From assembly GCA_023548195.1 (NCBI GenBank), contig JAJHZJ010000496.1:6146702-6210701 (forward strand): DNA of 64,000 nt, given 5' to 3'. The translations under genes and the position numbers were made by a program. The notes beneath the pieces were generated by a model. It was not told where the DNA came from. It saw only the letters and a program-made list of their open reading frames with translations, and did not search any database. Position 1 is the stretch's first letter; every line of letters starts with the position of its first letter. Below, piece after piece: positions 34,195 through 45,699 of the stretch. The stretch is from Bettongia penicillata ogilbyi. Lineage: Eukaryota > Chordata > Mammalia > Diprotodontia > Potoroidae.

Positions 34195-34380
34195 TGATGT
34201 AGTGGGTGGGGCCTGGACTGGAGTTAGGAGGATGTGGGTTTACATCCTGTACCAACTATTTACAGGTCATTAAACTTGTGAAACTCTTTGAAGGTACTCT
34301 TATTTTCTCATTGGTAAAATTAGGGTTATGGACTTGATGGCATCTAATGTTCTTTTCTACTTTAAATCTACAATCTAGGT
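34195..34380 (+). repeat. MIR/SINE, degraded
   Basis: gtgggtggggcctggactggagttagg and ctcattggtaaaattagggttatgg match head and body. Confidence 0.55.
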
Positions 34381-34404
34381 GGGAAAACAAGGATAGTATC
34401 TGAT

Positions 34405-35890
34405 CTCATGTCCATGTTTTCCTTATGTTCATTGTCAGGCCAAATTTAGCACAAGTCACAAAGAATCAATCCATATTCTGCTGTATCTCAGCCTCAGAGG
34501 CTGCATTAAGTGCATTGAGTCATGCACTAATTATCCCTCTGCTTTAGTCTTGGCTTGTAGCCTCTTCAAGTTAAATAATTTTCCATCAAGGCAGTAGCTA
34601 ACCTTGATGCCATTTTTGTCCTCTTTAAAGGTGTCTGACAACATTAGTGAAAACACCAGGCTAAAAATCATGGGAGCAAACACACAGCCCTGCTTCACTC
34701 CACTGGTGATTGGGAAAGCATGAGAGCATCATCCATTCATTATTCAGAACCAGTGCAAAAATGCTGTCTTGGAAATGGTGTACAATACTGTTGAACTTCC
34801 CTTGGTAGCCGAATTTTGCCATGATCTTCCACAAGCCATCACGACTGATAAGCATTGCATTTAATGTATCTGAATTGCAGCCCTGAGTTAAGCAAGAGTG
34901 GCAAATAAAGAACAGTTTACTGAGATTGAAGATGTATACACATTTTTCTGAAATGGTCTCTGTAATGGAGAGTTCCTTGAAGCTGGTGTAGGTTTTGCAA
35001 TCCAAACTAATCTAGTCAGCAATTTTTTATGCCCCACAAAAGGGGTGAATGCTAGGCTCATGACAATACAATTGCCATTTGCAGGAAAACGCCAAACCAC
35101 CATCATTAATGTGTATCCATCCACCATGACCACTCAAGGAATTGAACAGTACAGTCCTTTAAAAGGCTGCTCAGATGCCCAAGAGGCTGTTGAACCCCAC
35201 TGATACTTAAATCCAGTAAGAAGACAACTCCATGGCCTGGGCTACCTGTGTGCAGGGTTGTTTCTATAACTCCCAGCATATCCACACCCACTGCTTCATC
35301 ACTTGCCTGTTGCCATGGGACTTTAGGTAGATAAAAATGGTATGAGTGATGTCTTTTGACTTCAAAGTGAATTGGATTCAAGTGAGGCAGAGTTGTGCAA
35401 TATTATCGGCCTCTCTCTTTCATCCAGAGCCATTGGAGTCCAGTGGCAAGACAAAAGTCAAGAGAACGGGCAGTGATTTGGTATGTAGTGGAAGACCTTG
35501 ACATCTTTGATATCTGAGCAAGCTCCAAGTGCTCCATAGTGCCTGCTCCAGCTGCATTCACAGGTGTTGGAACCACTTGTTCTCATCTCCCAATCCCTCT
35601 GGGGAGGTTTTCACATCCTTGGGGTAGACATCTCCCTAATTCACCAAAAAGTTTGGGACCCTTTAATTACCCTCAACCTGGTTTAGCCTGCTACTAGAAT
35701 GGTGTACTGGGAGTATGGCCAGTGTGCATGCTACAGCTTCTTGGAGTCACAGGTGAGGGTTGTGGCAGGTAGACATTAAAGGTAGAAAGAAGCACTGAAA
35801 AGGATTTGGCAGCCCCCACACCAGAGGTACTAGTCTTCCTTGAACACCTGTACACCCCATCCGAGGCATACTTTGAGGGCGGTTCTCTAT
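34405..35890 (-). mobile_element. RTE-clade LINE fragment, antisense
   Basis: On the minus strand, SRDGLWKIMAKFG and a decayed VKQG-type turn (WSEAGLCVC at about 34690) match the palm region of RTE reverse transcriptase. Further on, GKLFNLKRLQAKTK-like text is present. Aligned with the sense copy at 59650, this copy lacks about 15 nt that encode the catalytic ADD. The 5' part (35400-35890) has RTE 5'-type text, including the antisense 'ccactggactccaatggctctgg' block. It is frameshifted and inactive. Confidence 0.7.
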
Positions 35891-35929
35891 CACAGTGTCA
35901 CACACTGAGTATCTACTTTCATTCTTGAC

Positions 35930-36062
35930 TCTCTAACATTTCCCCTTACTCCTCCTCTCCCTGTTTTTCCTCCCTTCCCTTCTTTTTTCCTCCCCTCCCC
36001 TCTCATCTCATCTCCTTCCTTCTCTTCCCCACTCCTCTCTTCTGAACACTTCTCCCCTCCCT
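35930..36062. repeat. Polypyrimidine tract
   Basis: About 130 bp of nearly pure C/T on the plus strand. The minus-strand E/G/R-rich frame at 35890-36081 is an artefact of it. Confidence 0.9.
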
Positions 36063-36069
36063 GTATAAT

Positions 36070-36189
36070 GCAGCTAAACAACTAGACGTTTTTGAGAATA
36101 GGAATTTTAATATTATTTAATTTCTAGTTACATTTCTGCAAATAATATTAAACTTCTTATTCTTAAAAAGTGTCTAATCATTTAGTTGC
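36070..36189. repeat. Imperfect 50-bp inverted repeat (hairpin or MITE-like)
   Basis: The left arm 36070-36119 (gcagctaaacaactagacg...) pairs with the right arm 36139-36189 (...gtctaatcatttagttgc) across a 20-nt loop, with roughly 80% pairing. It has no coding capacity. It could be a palindromic MITE or a folded RNA. Confidence 0.7.
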
Positions 36190-37350
36190 TTAATTTAGTG
36201 ATGCCAGGATTAAGTGCCTTACTTTAACATTTTAAAAAATTAGTCTTAAAGCCCTAATATATTTTTGGAGGGGTTTAATTGCATTTTTCTTTAAAATAGC
36301 ATTTCACTTAATAACTAGCAGAAATACCTATTTAATTAGAAATATTGTAAATTATTCACATAGAATTTATTTGCAAGATAAAATGAAAAAAAGCATGAAT
36401 TGTTCCTGTGCCTGTGAATCTGCATTACCTTTAGGTAGGAGAAAATTCGTTATCATTTAAAATGGGATTTTGATTTATTTCTTATTAGGTGGACAGAGAC
36501 CTGTCTCATCTATGTACTTACACTGTGTGCTGGGAGTGAGTATGGTGTCAGTGTGATAAATGGTCTTCAGTGGTTATCAGGTTTTTGTTATTAACTTGTG
36601 CAAATATACTTAATGATAGTAAATCAAGGTCTTTTGGAGTAGGACAACAGCAGTGTGGGTGTGATGGCAGATTCACAATGGCCGCAGCCAAATCACTGCT
36701 TCCTGAATACTTAACAAAAGAATGCACAAAGTAATCTGATAAAAAGAATCGCTCCACTCCTGTAAACATGAGAAAACCAAGGATCAAAAAAGGAGCCCAT
36801 GTGGTGAAAATGCTGAGAAAAGCATGGTGCAAATACCTTTCACCAAGTGCAAAATGTCAATGGAATTTCCATTGCGTGTCCCATGGGGCACCATATGTAT
36901 GTCATCTGTGACTCCAATTAGGAGACTTATGGTCAATGTGCCACGTACCCTTCCGCCAGGGCCTTTCTCTAGTCTAGTGTGACAAATAATGCTGCTCAGC
37001 TTGTCAGTGGTGACAGCTGAGACTTTTTTGCTTAGATGCTTTGACAGTGCTTGTATTAAACAGCCAGAGCCATACACTCCATTAAGTTTTTGTAAAATGA
37101 ACTGTCTGCTACTTGTGGGTGCCCTGAGATTGGCAGCTGTTGTGAGCTAATCCTCTCCATTTGCCAGATTGCCTGAGTGAGTGCCTTTCTGCTTCCTACA
37201 GGTCATAGATCTTGGAGTTTCTAGAAGAGTGGCGAGATGACTGCATATTAGGTAGAAGAGACAAGTGAAATTTCAGTTTCAGACACATTCCTTGGCTTCT
37301 CCTTACATTAGGTCCCAAAATAAGGCATTAAATAGGAGAAATGAACCTTT
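36190..37350 (-). other. Repeat-poor region with two overlapping minus-strand frames; possible old processed pseudogene
   Basis: Two adjacent minus-strand frames (37077-36784, 97 codons; 36832-36548, 94 codons) overlap by 49 bp in different frames. One frameshifted coding relic would look like this. The second has a hydrophobic stretch (FLSIFTTWAPFLILGFLMF). I do not recognise a protein family in either, so this is a weak call. Confidence 0.2.
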
Positions 37351-37439
37351 TGGACGTTGAAGTCTCTACCTCCTTTCTACCTCTTATCCTAGGTATTGTA
37401 ATGATATCAATATTACCATTTCTTCTAGAAAGTCTATAT

Positions 37440-37640
37440 AGGTCTGAAATGCTAGAGGATGTCCATGCTCAGTGGATCCACTGGTCATCCCTTTTACCTC
37501 CCAGGCCCAAACCCCCTTCTCTGGTCATCTCCATATCTGTTGGCTTGCATTAGTATGTGAGCTCCTTGAAGGCAAGGACTGTGCCTCCCCAGTGCTTAGT
37601 ACAGGACGTGGCTCATAGTAAATGATAAATAGGTAAATAA
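37440..37640 (+). repeat. L2 LINE 3' end
   Basis: gtgagctccttgaaggcaaggactgtgcctccccagtgcttag followed by ctcatagtaaatgataaa is the L2 terminus. Confidence 0.8.
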
Positions 37641-37987
37641 TTAATAAGTAATTTGGATTAATTTATTCATTTGACTATTTTCTTCTTATTACAATGGTGT
37701 GTGAATAATGCCAGTCTTGCTACAAGTTACAATCTTGATATCATTAATATATCAGATATATATTTAATGTTTTCTAGACATTGCATTTATTAAATATACA
37801 TTTAATTTTCCATAGACTATTTAGCCTAGGTAGCAAATTTTTACAATTAAATAAAAGTATTTTGGATGTCTGGTCACCTCCAGGGTACCTGGAAACATTT
37901 TTTAGGACAATAGGAGGTAGCAAGGTGAGCAATATATGTTCCTTGTCCTGTTTTCAAAGGATTTTGACTTCTTTTGATAAGTATTTA

Positions 37988-38068
37988 TACAATATGTCCC
38001 AGAATTCTTAGTGTAGTTTAAAGCTTTAATAAATTAAAGCCACACTAAGACTTTTGGGACAACCTGTA
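37988..38068. mobile_element. Mariner-type palindromic MITE
   Basis: The left arm tacaatatgtcccagaattc and the complement of the right arm (tacaggttgtcccaaaagtc) are near-identical inverted repeats. They continue through cttagtgtag and a short AT-rich centre. TA lies at each end, as expected for mariner target sites. The 81-bp unit resembles MADE1-class structures. Confidence 0.7.
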
Positions 38069-38069
38069 T

Positions 38070-38430
38070 TTTGAAAGTAGCTTTTTTGTTTGTTTCACAC
38101 ATTTTGGAATTTGAAACATAATTCTGCCTGTGATAAAAGTCAGATTCCAATAAAGTTGGTCTGTGGAATTCAAAAGAATATCTTGAGGCCTGTATAAAAA
38201 TGTGTAACTTCTGACAATTTTTAAGTGCCAAATTATGCCTTGCTAGTTGAGAGTAGTCAGAATTTTGCAGCCTTCAGTAATGACTTGTACATTTTCTACC
38301 ATTTCCTTGTGTGCTGCACATTAACGATTAAATCTGGGCTTCTTGAAGATGTCTGTAATTTTGGTTGCTGATAGCACGGTTGACAATTGCTCCTCCGTTT
38401 CTATGAACAAGTCTTACAAAATCCTGTTTC
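38070..38430. other. Non-coding sequence, no element recognised
   Basis: A local near-duplicate gtttctatgaacaag / gtttctacgaacaag occurs at 38397 and 38425. Otherwise nothing is recognised. Confidence 0.35.
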
Positions 38431-38439
38431 TACGAACAA

Positions 38440-38690
38440 GTGAGGCAGCTAGGTGGCACAGTGGAAAAAGTCCTAGGTCTAGAGTCAGAAAGATCTGTGT
38501 TCCAATCTTGCTTTATACCCTTTCTAGCTGTTTCACCGTGATCAATTCACTTACCTTTGTCTCCCTTTAATTGTGTCATCTGTAGAATGGAAATCATAAT
38601 GGCACCTGTGTGTTGTAAGGGCAAAATGAGTTACTATTTGTAACAAACTTTTAAGTCATAAAAATTTTAGCTAATATTGTGTTATACTAT
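38440..38690 (+). repeat. SINE with MIR-like tail
   Basis: gaggcagctaggtggcacagtgg, ctaggtctagagtcagaaag and catctgtagaatggaaatc are in order. Confidence 0.85.
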
Positions 38691-39189
38691 TAAACTTGCA
38701 CAACTAAGCCATCTGTCTATTTCTTTGTCATTTCATTGTTAAGTTTATGTTGGTGTCTCCCATTTGGGGCCATTAGGTTCTTAGGGGGTTTTTAGTTTTT
38801 GTTTTTGTGGCTGTTTTATTTTTTACTCCATATAATTTTACTTACTTTGGACCAATCCAATAGCATGTAGAAATTAAACAGGAGAGACAAAATTTAAACA
38901 GGTACTCTGACTTCAAGTTTTACATATTTTCCACTGTATCACACTGTTTCCCACATGGGACAGCTGAAGTCCAAAGAAGTTGAGACTTGCACAAGTTGAG
39001 ATAGAATCTGAACCTAAGCCTTCTGAGTTCCATATCCAGAGCGTTTTTTTCCCACGGTGTTACCATCACGTACCAGTAAGCATGGCCATTTTTGTTTTAT
39101 TCACATGGCAGAAATGTCAAGAATCTCATGTTCACACATTCTTTCTTACTACCTTTGTCTGAAAGTCTTCTCTAGAGTTGAGTTCCTTG
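38691..39189. other. Non-coding sequence, no clear element
   Basis: 38960-39060 has weak antisense MIR text. Nothing else is recognised. Confidence 0.35.
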
Positions 39190-39955
39190 TTGATTGACAT
39201 TTATGAGATTAACTCTTCAGAAAGGGTCTATGAAAAAGTGGTGTGTATGCTCACTTTAATAATTGCATTGAATTGAACATTTATTAGTCATATTCAAAAT
39301 CCAGTAGCATATACCTTTAACTAATTAATTCTTGTTCAAAAAGTATTTCTATTAAGATTTGGACCTCATTTTTACATGTTCTAAGAAAGATTTTTCTTTG
39401 ATGAAATGATAAGCTTTCTATGGCTACTATAGAATGATGCGGTCTGGTTTTCATTAGTATCGTATGAAGTTTATTAGGCTGCTTCCTAAATCTGATATGG
39501 TCCATTTATGGTTATAGAATTATGCATTGACAGATTTGCATACATGGCAATTGTTTGAAATGTTTTCATCTCAGTAAACTTTGATTTCAGGATGGCAGTA
39601 AACCTCTTGACATTCATACCTTTCATATTGATGGATTTGTACTCTGTGTGTCTAACCTTGAGGAGACTAAGGTATTTGTGAATACCATTTTCATTCATTT
39701 GATTTATTTTGATATATAGTCTCAAACTGGAAGCCCTTAGCACCTATTTTTCTGTGGTATATATTAAGAATTTTTAACTTGTTAAGCCCAAAAGTCGTTT
39801 TGTTATCACTGAAGAAAGATTTCATGAAATAAGTAACTTTATAGTGTGTTTTTCACCATAGCCATATAACTGGACATCATCCATGTACCTTGCTTGAATA
39901 AGTAGATGTTTTGGTATATTTTTACTTTGGAAGCCATATTTAGGAGAAATGGTGA
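39190..39955 (-). mobile_element. LINE reverse-transcriptase fragment, R4/Dong-like clade
   Basis: Read on the minus strand, RYMDDVQLYGYGEKH places the catalytic YMDD at 39887-39876. Next come FGLNKLK and ENGIHKYLSLLKVRHTEYK (the thumb-region 'YKYLG...H.EIK' block). Further on are VKRFTAILKSKF, TFQTIAMYA, and RKQPNKLHTILMKTRPHHS with VAIESLSFHQRK. The last parallels the R4/Dong signature 'tRKlLT..R.HHPk...eRLylPR'. At least two frameshifts and stops are present, so it is dead. The clade call rests on recalled motif order; other RLE-type LINEs remain possible. Confidence 0.65.
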
Positions 39956-40868
39956 TGGTAATGATGATAATAATGATGATAGCATACTTTTTAATTTGTG
40001 ACAGTAAATTTAAGTAATACGGATGTTTCTTACCTTAAGACCTGAAATGATCTGTGACACTTGATGAATGAATATTGAAAAGTAAAGATAGCTATAGCTT
40101 GATGTCTCTCTCCCTTGTCCCACCCCTTTCTTTACATTAAAGAAAATCAGAAACTCCTTCCGATCGAGTGATTCTCCCTAAAATTTAGGCATTTTGATTT
40201 TGTTTGGATTTTTTTTCTTTATTTTTTGCTCCTTGCCCCATATTTTTCAGAAAACTGGATTGATTATCATTGTCAGGATGTTTCAAAGGATTTTTTCAGA
40301 GTATTCCTTCAGTTTGACTTAAGAAATCAATAAGATCCCATGCCTCATTTTTGACCTGCCTTGGTAGTTATCAGTAGACATTATTGAAGATGGGATAAAT
40401 CCTTCAAAGAGGGAAAATAGGTACGAAAGTATTTCTAGGATGGAGTATTAATCGATAGAATATTTAAAATTCAGTATCAGCCTAGAAAAATTGCATTCAG
40501 CAATGACGTTCTTTATGGTATTCTTGAGCCTTGATTTAAAAAAATACTTTCTGATCCAGTATTATTGCAATGTTTCTTAGGAAACATATCTTACAAAGCT
40601 GGGATAAAATTGGGTTTCCATCTTTATAAAGAAATCTTCAACAGATGTCAGAATTTTGATAGGAGTGAAAAATCAAGGGACATTCTTGTCTTTGAAAACA
40701 CCGTATTCCCAATGAGAGAGTGAAATAAATTGGAAGTGGTGTGTAAAGAATCGTTTTGTAATTTGATTCTGGATGCCACAGTTGACAAATAATGATAAGG
40801 TATAGAGTTGGCAGAGGAATACAATCAAAATGGTGAGGTATATAAAGCCCATATCATATGAAGTCTGG
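39956..40868. other. Unclassified sequence next to the R4-like fragment
   Basis: This could hold the decayed upstream RT domain of the same LINE, but I could not find its fingers or 'AFDSV' motif. One minus-strand 78-codon frame (40909-40673) has no clear match. Confidence 0.3.
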
Positions 40869-40962
40869 TCAAAGGAATTGGAATGGTTATCCTGGAGAAG
40901 GGACAACACAGAAAGCTGTGTTCAAATGTTTGGAGTACAAGCCTTCTATGCATGATGCCTGC
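40869..40962 (+). repeat. CR1/L3-type LINE fragment
   Basis: ggttatcctggagaagggacaacac and gctgtgttcaaatgtttgg parallel the conserved CR1/L3 'agcctggagaag...cttcaagtatttg' segment. Confidence 0.5.
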
Positions 40963-40984
40963 TATCTAATAATAATGATGGAAG

Positions 40985-41185
40985 TGGCACCAACCATGTT
41001 CAATGTTGTACTTCACAATTTGCATAACTTTAAACTGCTCTGTGAGTTTGATGCTGCTGATATGACTGTTCCATTTTACAGCTAAGGAAACAGACTGAGA
41101 GATTTAATGACATGGTCACAAAGCTAGCAGGGGTCAAGGGTAGAATTTGAACCATGGTCTTCCTAACTCTGAGTCCAGTATTCTT
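40985..41185 (-). repeat. MIR-type SINE, antisense
   Basis: ttccattttacagctaaggaaac, gacatggtcacaaagctagc and gtcttcctaactctgagtcc are antisense MIR/SINE blocks. Confidence 0.75.
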
Positions 41186-41559
41186 TCTTATTCTTTAATT
41201 AAAGAAAATTATTAAATTAAATTCATTGTTTTACGATTTCCATAACCAAAGAATTCATCAACTAGTGCTCCACATTCCAGAGGTCTATAAGATCACAGTT
41301 GCATTAACATTTTGCAATATCCCTTTATTTATTTAAGACTTAAAGTCTATTCATGTCAAAAGTTTAATAACATAATTTGAATACCATATGTAATGTGAAG
41401 GAACTATTCCCCACTTGAAGAATACTTCATTTGCTCTCCTGCCTTTTGACCTCAATCACCAAGTATTTTTTAGAGTGTGTCCATGATATATCTATCTTTC
41501 AAATATTGGACATTTCATGAGAATTACATAAAGTATTTTGTTACAGGCATAATAGATGA
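41186..41559. other. AT-rich non-coding sequence
   Basis: Nothing recognised. Confidence 0.35.
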
Positions 41560-41735
41560 GAAGATGGAGCATAGTGTAACGTGAAGAGAGTTATTTTGGA
41601 GTCAGTCAGTTCATCCATGTCTTGCATCTAAATTCTTACTTCTGAGTCATAATGACAGTGTGACCTTGGGTAAATGACTTAACCTCTGAATAATTTAAGT
41701 GACTCTTTAAGACTGTAAGCTATAGAGGAATTTCT
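41560..41735 (+). repeat. MIR/SINE fragment
   Basis: tggagtcagtcagttcatcc, gtgaccttgggtaaatgacttaacc and a decayed tail. Confidence 0.65.
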
Positions 41736-42515
41736 GATACATATCAATAGGAGTTCACTACATTGAAGAAATATTTAAAAGCCATGGGTAGGAAATGTGG
41801 CAGTATTATTATAACTTTTTTGAAGATTTTCCTCCAAATATTTGGATGGTATTGAAAAGGGAGGGGGGGGAATGAAATTTGTGGTCATGTTGTACTCAAG
41901 AGTGTGTGAGTCTTTTTATATGTATGAGATTGTGTTTCTAGAATGTCACTTAAATATGAGTGGCAGGAGTCCCTTCCCCTCCAAGAGGGAAGATGGATTA
42001 ATTTTGGTGATGGTAACTGGTTTACCCATCAAGTCAGCCTATTGCATGCGTTTCCTTACATTGTTCATCCCAAACCAATCCTGATGAAGGTTGCAGTTTT
42101 AACTTCTGGAATTGAGAGGACTATTGAAGGTTTCATGTGAAATGAATTGAGAAGCTATTTTGGGTGAGAATTCTTACCTTTTGAGTAATCACTTCTAAGA
42201 AATTCATCAGGGTCCAAACATCCAAATGATGTTTCATACCCACAGTCTGATTAGGGCCTGAAAAAATATGTCTCTTTGGATATCACCCGTTACCTGAACT
42301 CTTGGGGGTTGTGCTTCTTGTCCCCAACTGGATGGAGTTTATGCTCTCATCCCTTCTGGAGGAAAAAAAAATTCAGCTATTTACTGAAATAGACACCTGA
42401 CTTGGATTTTGGTGTTAAAAAAAATCTCACTCCACATATGAGAGGAACATATGCATGTATGCATTTTGAAAACTTTCTGTACCTCCATTCTAGAAAAATA
42501 TGTCTGTATACATAG
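41736..42515. other. Non-coding sequence, no element recognised
   Basis: Two overlapping frames (41842-42084, 41943-42140) lie in different frames on the same strand and show no domain. Confidence 0.35.
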
Positions 42516-42934
42516 ATGAATGAGGCAGTGTTGCATAATTGATCGAACTATTGGCCTTAGAATATGAGTAATCTATGTTCAGACCATGACTTTGAAACAT
42601 AGAAGCTTAGTCAATTTTTCAGGTTCTTAGGTAAATCCTAAGTACATCCATTGCAAAGGAATCACCATTCTGCTTGGATGGAGGAAAATTCCACACCAGG
42701 AGTTCCCTACAGTGATATAATCTCATCTCCCTATGAAATATTGTGTTATATACTGTAAATAGGTATAAGTACTGTATCTTGTTTATCCATGTATGCACCT
42801 ATGTGTGCACATACATGCATAAAGACAGATACCAAGACCCAAATTATATTGGGTATATTTTATTTTAGGTCTATATTTTAATCTGTTTGGGGAGGTTCTG
42901 ATATAGAAAATTGGTCCATGGTTTCTCATCAGCA

Positions 42935-43250
42935 ACTCATCATAAAGAACTGCCTGGGGACACCAAAGGCTGAGTGGTTTACCCAGGATCACACAGCTAG
43001 CCTATGTAAGCAGCTAGACTTTTGGACTCCAAGACTTGCTCTTTATTTTGACCTTGCCAGTCCCTCCTGCCCCCATCTTGTATATAAGATGGGATCAGAG
43101 ACTTAGAACTGGAAGGGCCTTTAGAGGTTATCTAATACATGTTCCTTCTTTTACAAATGGGACATCAAGGTCCAAAGATTTCAAGAAGCTTACTCAAAGT
43201 GGTAATGGGAATAAGTGGTAGAATTAGCATCTGAATTTCCAAGACAGTAA
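42935..43250 (-). repeat. Two adjacent antisense SINE/MIR fragments
   Basis: 42935-43070 contains ggatcacacagctagcctatg. 43085-43250 contains cttagaactggaagggcc and tcttttacaaatgggacatcaagg. Confidence 0.65.
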
Positions 43251-43314
43251 TTAGTTCTTCATCTCTTTCTATTTCTTCCACCTCCATTTACAGGACTTAT
43301 GCCTTCAACTCTGT

Positions 43315-43395
43315 GCATACACACACACACACACATATGCGTATGTGTGCATATGTATACATATGCTGTATATGTTTATACACATATATACACAG
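43315..43395. repeat. CA/TA-rich microsatellite
   Basis: acacacacacacac is followed by ATGTGTATAC-type alternation. Confidence 0.85.
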
Positions 43396-44670
43396 AAAAG
43401 GATGAAAGGTTTTTTTTTTTTAATTCTTTATCTATTTTAGGTTTCTTTAGATTAATACCTATTGGGTTGTAAGCATGATATGTTGGCAGAGAACTGAATT
43501 CTCTCTTTCTCTCCCTGCCCTCTCAGATTTTCCATGTGTTTTTACTTAATATAAAAAGAAATTTTATTAACAAAATGTGGTCCATACTCTCTATTAACTG
43601 TACATGTTTTCCATGCCAGACCTCCTATGTTCTCTCTTAAGGAAAATGAAAAAAAGGTCAATGGCTAGAAAAGGAGATTCATTTAGGAAAAACCTAGTCA
43701 TAAGCCTATAAAAAAAATGAAAAAGAAAACTCTTCCTGGCAACAAGGAAGGGTGTGGGCATTGGGCAGACAAAGCATATGTGCAATTTAAGGTAAGAGAA
43801 TGTGGTGGTAGAGATGGGAAAGAAGACAAAAGGCAGTTGTTCCATCATTGGAAGAAATCTGCAAATCATACAGGAAGAACAGAGCCCATCCATCTTGTTT
43901 CTGGCAGCAGGAAAGAAACCTAGCCATGTATAAATAGCAAAATTGAACTCGGTCCAAAGGAGATCATCCTAAAATTGCTAATGAGAAAGTAGCAATACTG
44001 TCTTAGGACTTTGGCTAGTTTTTCTCTCATGTTAGATTTCATGCAGGCCTGTTATTTCTTAGGGATTTAACCTGAAACAGAAATCCATTGGACCCTGTGG
44101 AATACTGTCATATCCAAAAAGATACTTGTATCAACGCTGCCTTGGACAACACATTTTATAAACCAAGCAGGGAAGAGCCTTTTTTTCTTCATTTCAATTA
44201 CTCTTCGTTTCTTTATTAGCTCCATTTAGCTTGATTAAATTCTGGCCTGCTAAAGTATTGTATACTTTATGAGAAGAGTCTGTATTCTGTCAGAAAGGGA
44301 CAGATTAGCAGAACCTTTTAGGAAGATTGTAACTGCCCTTTATCTCTTGGCACAAGTCAAACGGAGAGTAAGTTTCTTAAATAAGAGTAAGAAGAAGGTA
44401 GTTTAAACAAAGAGTGGATTTTTACCATGGAGTGGACTACCTGAGGAGGGAATACACTTTTCTCATTGACCAGTTATCATTTAAGAAAGCAATTGGTACT
44501 CACGCACAGTGATTATTCAGAGCTATCCCTTGAAGGGATTGTAACCAATGATTTCTTGAGGGTGATGCCCTGACTTTGACTTTTGTCAACTGTTTTTAAC
44601 ACTATTCCATAGGTTTGCTTTTGTGTATTACTCATGAATTGTCATATTTCTTATAGAGAGAGCTGAAAAC
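43396..44670. other. Repeat-poor non-coding sequence
   Basis: A 99-codon minus-strand frame (43893-43594) and a 68-codon plus-strand frame overlap. Neither has a recognisable domain. Confidence 0.35.
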
Positions 44671-44674
44671 AAGA

Positions 44675-44890
44675 GTAATAAACAGCATCTCAGAGTTGGA
44701 AGGACGCTTTGAGGCCAACCCACATCCGAACAAGAGTTCCCAATCTACCACATCTCCAATAAGTGATCAACCAGCTTTGACTTCAAAGGTGAGGAATCTG
44801 ATGATCTCTGAGGGTTGCCCATTTCTTTGGATTATAATAAATGTTATGAACATTTCTTTTGTTGGAACATGAACCATAATATACTCTTTG
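44675..44890 (-). repeat. CR1/L3-type fragment, antisense
   Basis: cagagttggaaggacgctttgaggcc, acccacatccgaacaag, and ctttgacttcaaaggtgagg with gggttgcccatttc match the antisense CR1/L3 3' order. Confidence 0.5.
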
Positions 44891-44927
44891 GCTATTTCTA
44901 TCCATTTTTACTGGCTACAGAGTCTGA

Positions 44928-45149
44928 GGGGTCAGCTGGGTAGCACAGTGGATAGAGTGCTAAGCCTGGAGTCAGGAGCACTCATCTTCTTGAGTTCAAA
45001 TCTGGCCTCGGATGCTTACTGGCTGTGAGACCCTGGATACACAGTTTATCTCAGTTTCCTCATTTGTAAAATGAGCTGGAGAAGGAGTAAACTAATCTAG
45101 TGCCTTTGCCAAGAAATGAAAATGACTGATATGCTGAATAACAGCAATA
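44928..45149 (+). repeat. MAR1-like SINE with perfect target duplications
   Basis: ggtcagctgggtagcacagtgg, gcctggagtcaggagc, ctcatttgtaaaatgagctgg and a decayed tail are in order. Perfect 11-bp copies of acagagtctga flank it at 44917-44927 and 45150-45160. Confidence 0.9.
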
Positions 45150-45384
45150 ACAGAGTCTGAAAGCCTGAAGAATAGGTATGAAAGAAATGATTCTTGCATA
45201 AATGAATGAATGAGTGTCAGAGACCATCCAGTAATGAACGATTATCTACTCTACAACATAAATTGCAAAGTTTAGTTAGACTTTGTGTAAACACCTTTAA
45301 TGAGTTTTGCCCCAATGGGGATAATTGTGAGAGGGACAAAAAGCTTATTAATTTAAAAAAAAATTTAACCTTCTAGTGACATCA

Positions 45385-45560
45385 AGGGCAGCTAGATGTA
45401 GCAGTTGATAGGGTGCTGGGCCTGAAGTCAAGAAGATTCATCTTCTTGAATTTAAATCTGACCTCATTTAACCTCTCACTGCCTCAGTTTCCCCGTATCA
45501 AAAATGAAGATAATAAAATCACCTACCTATAGGGTTGTTGTGAGAATAAGATCATATATG
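45385..45560 (+). repeat. SINE/MIR composite
   Basis: gggcagctagatgtagcag, gctgggcctgaagtcaag, gcctcagtttccccgtatc and gggttgttgtgagaataag are present. A TA-rich tract follows. Confidence 0.8.
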
Positions 45561-45665
45561 TATATGTATATATATATATATTATATGTGCATATATAAAT
45601 GTAAATATGATATATAATGAATATATAAAAATGTATATATTTATAAATTTATTATACATACATGT
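45549..45665. repeat. TA-rich simple sequence
   Basis: Imperfect TATATG/ATATAA repeats. Confidence 0.85.
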
Positions 45666-45699
45666 AATGTTTGCTGTTATCATTATGGAACAAAGTAGA

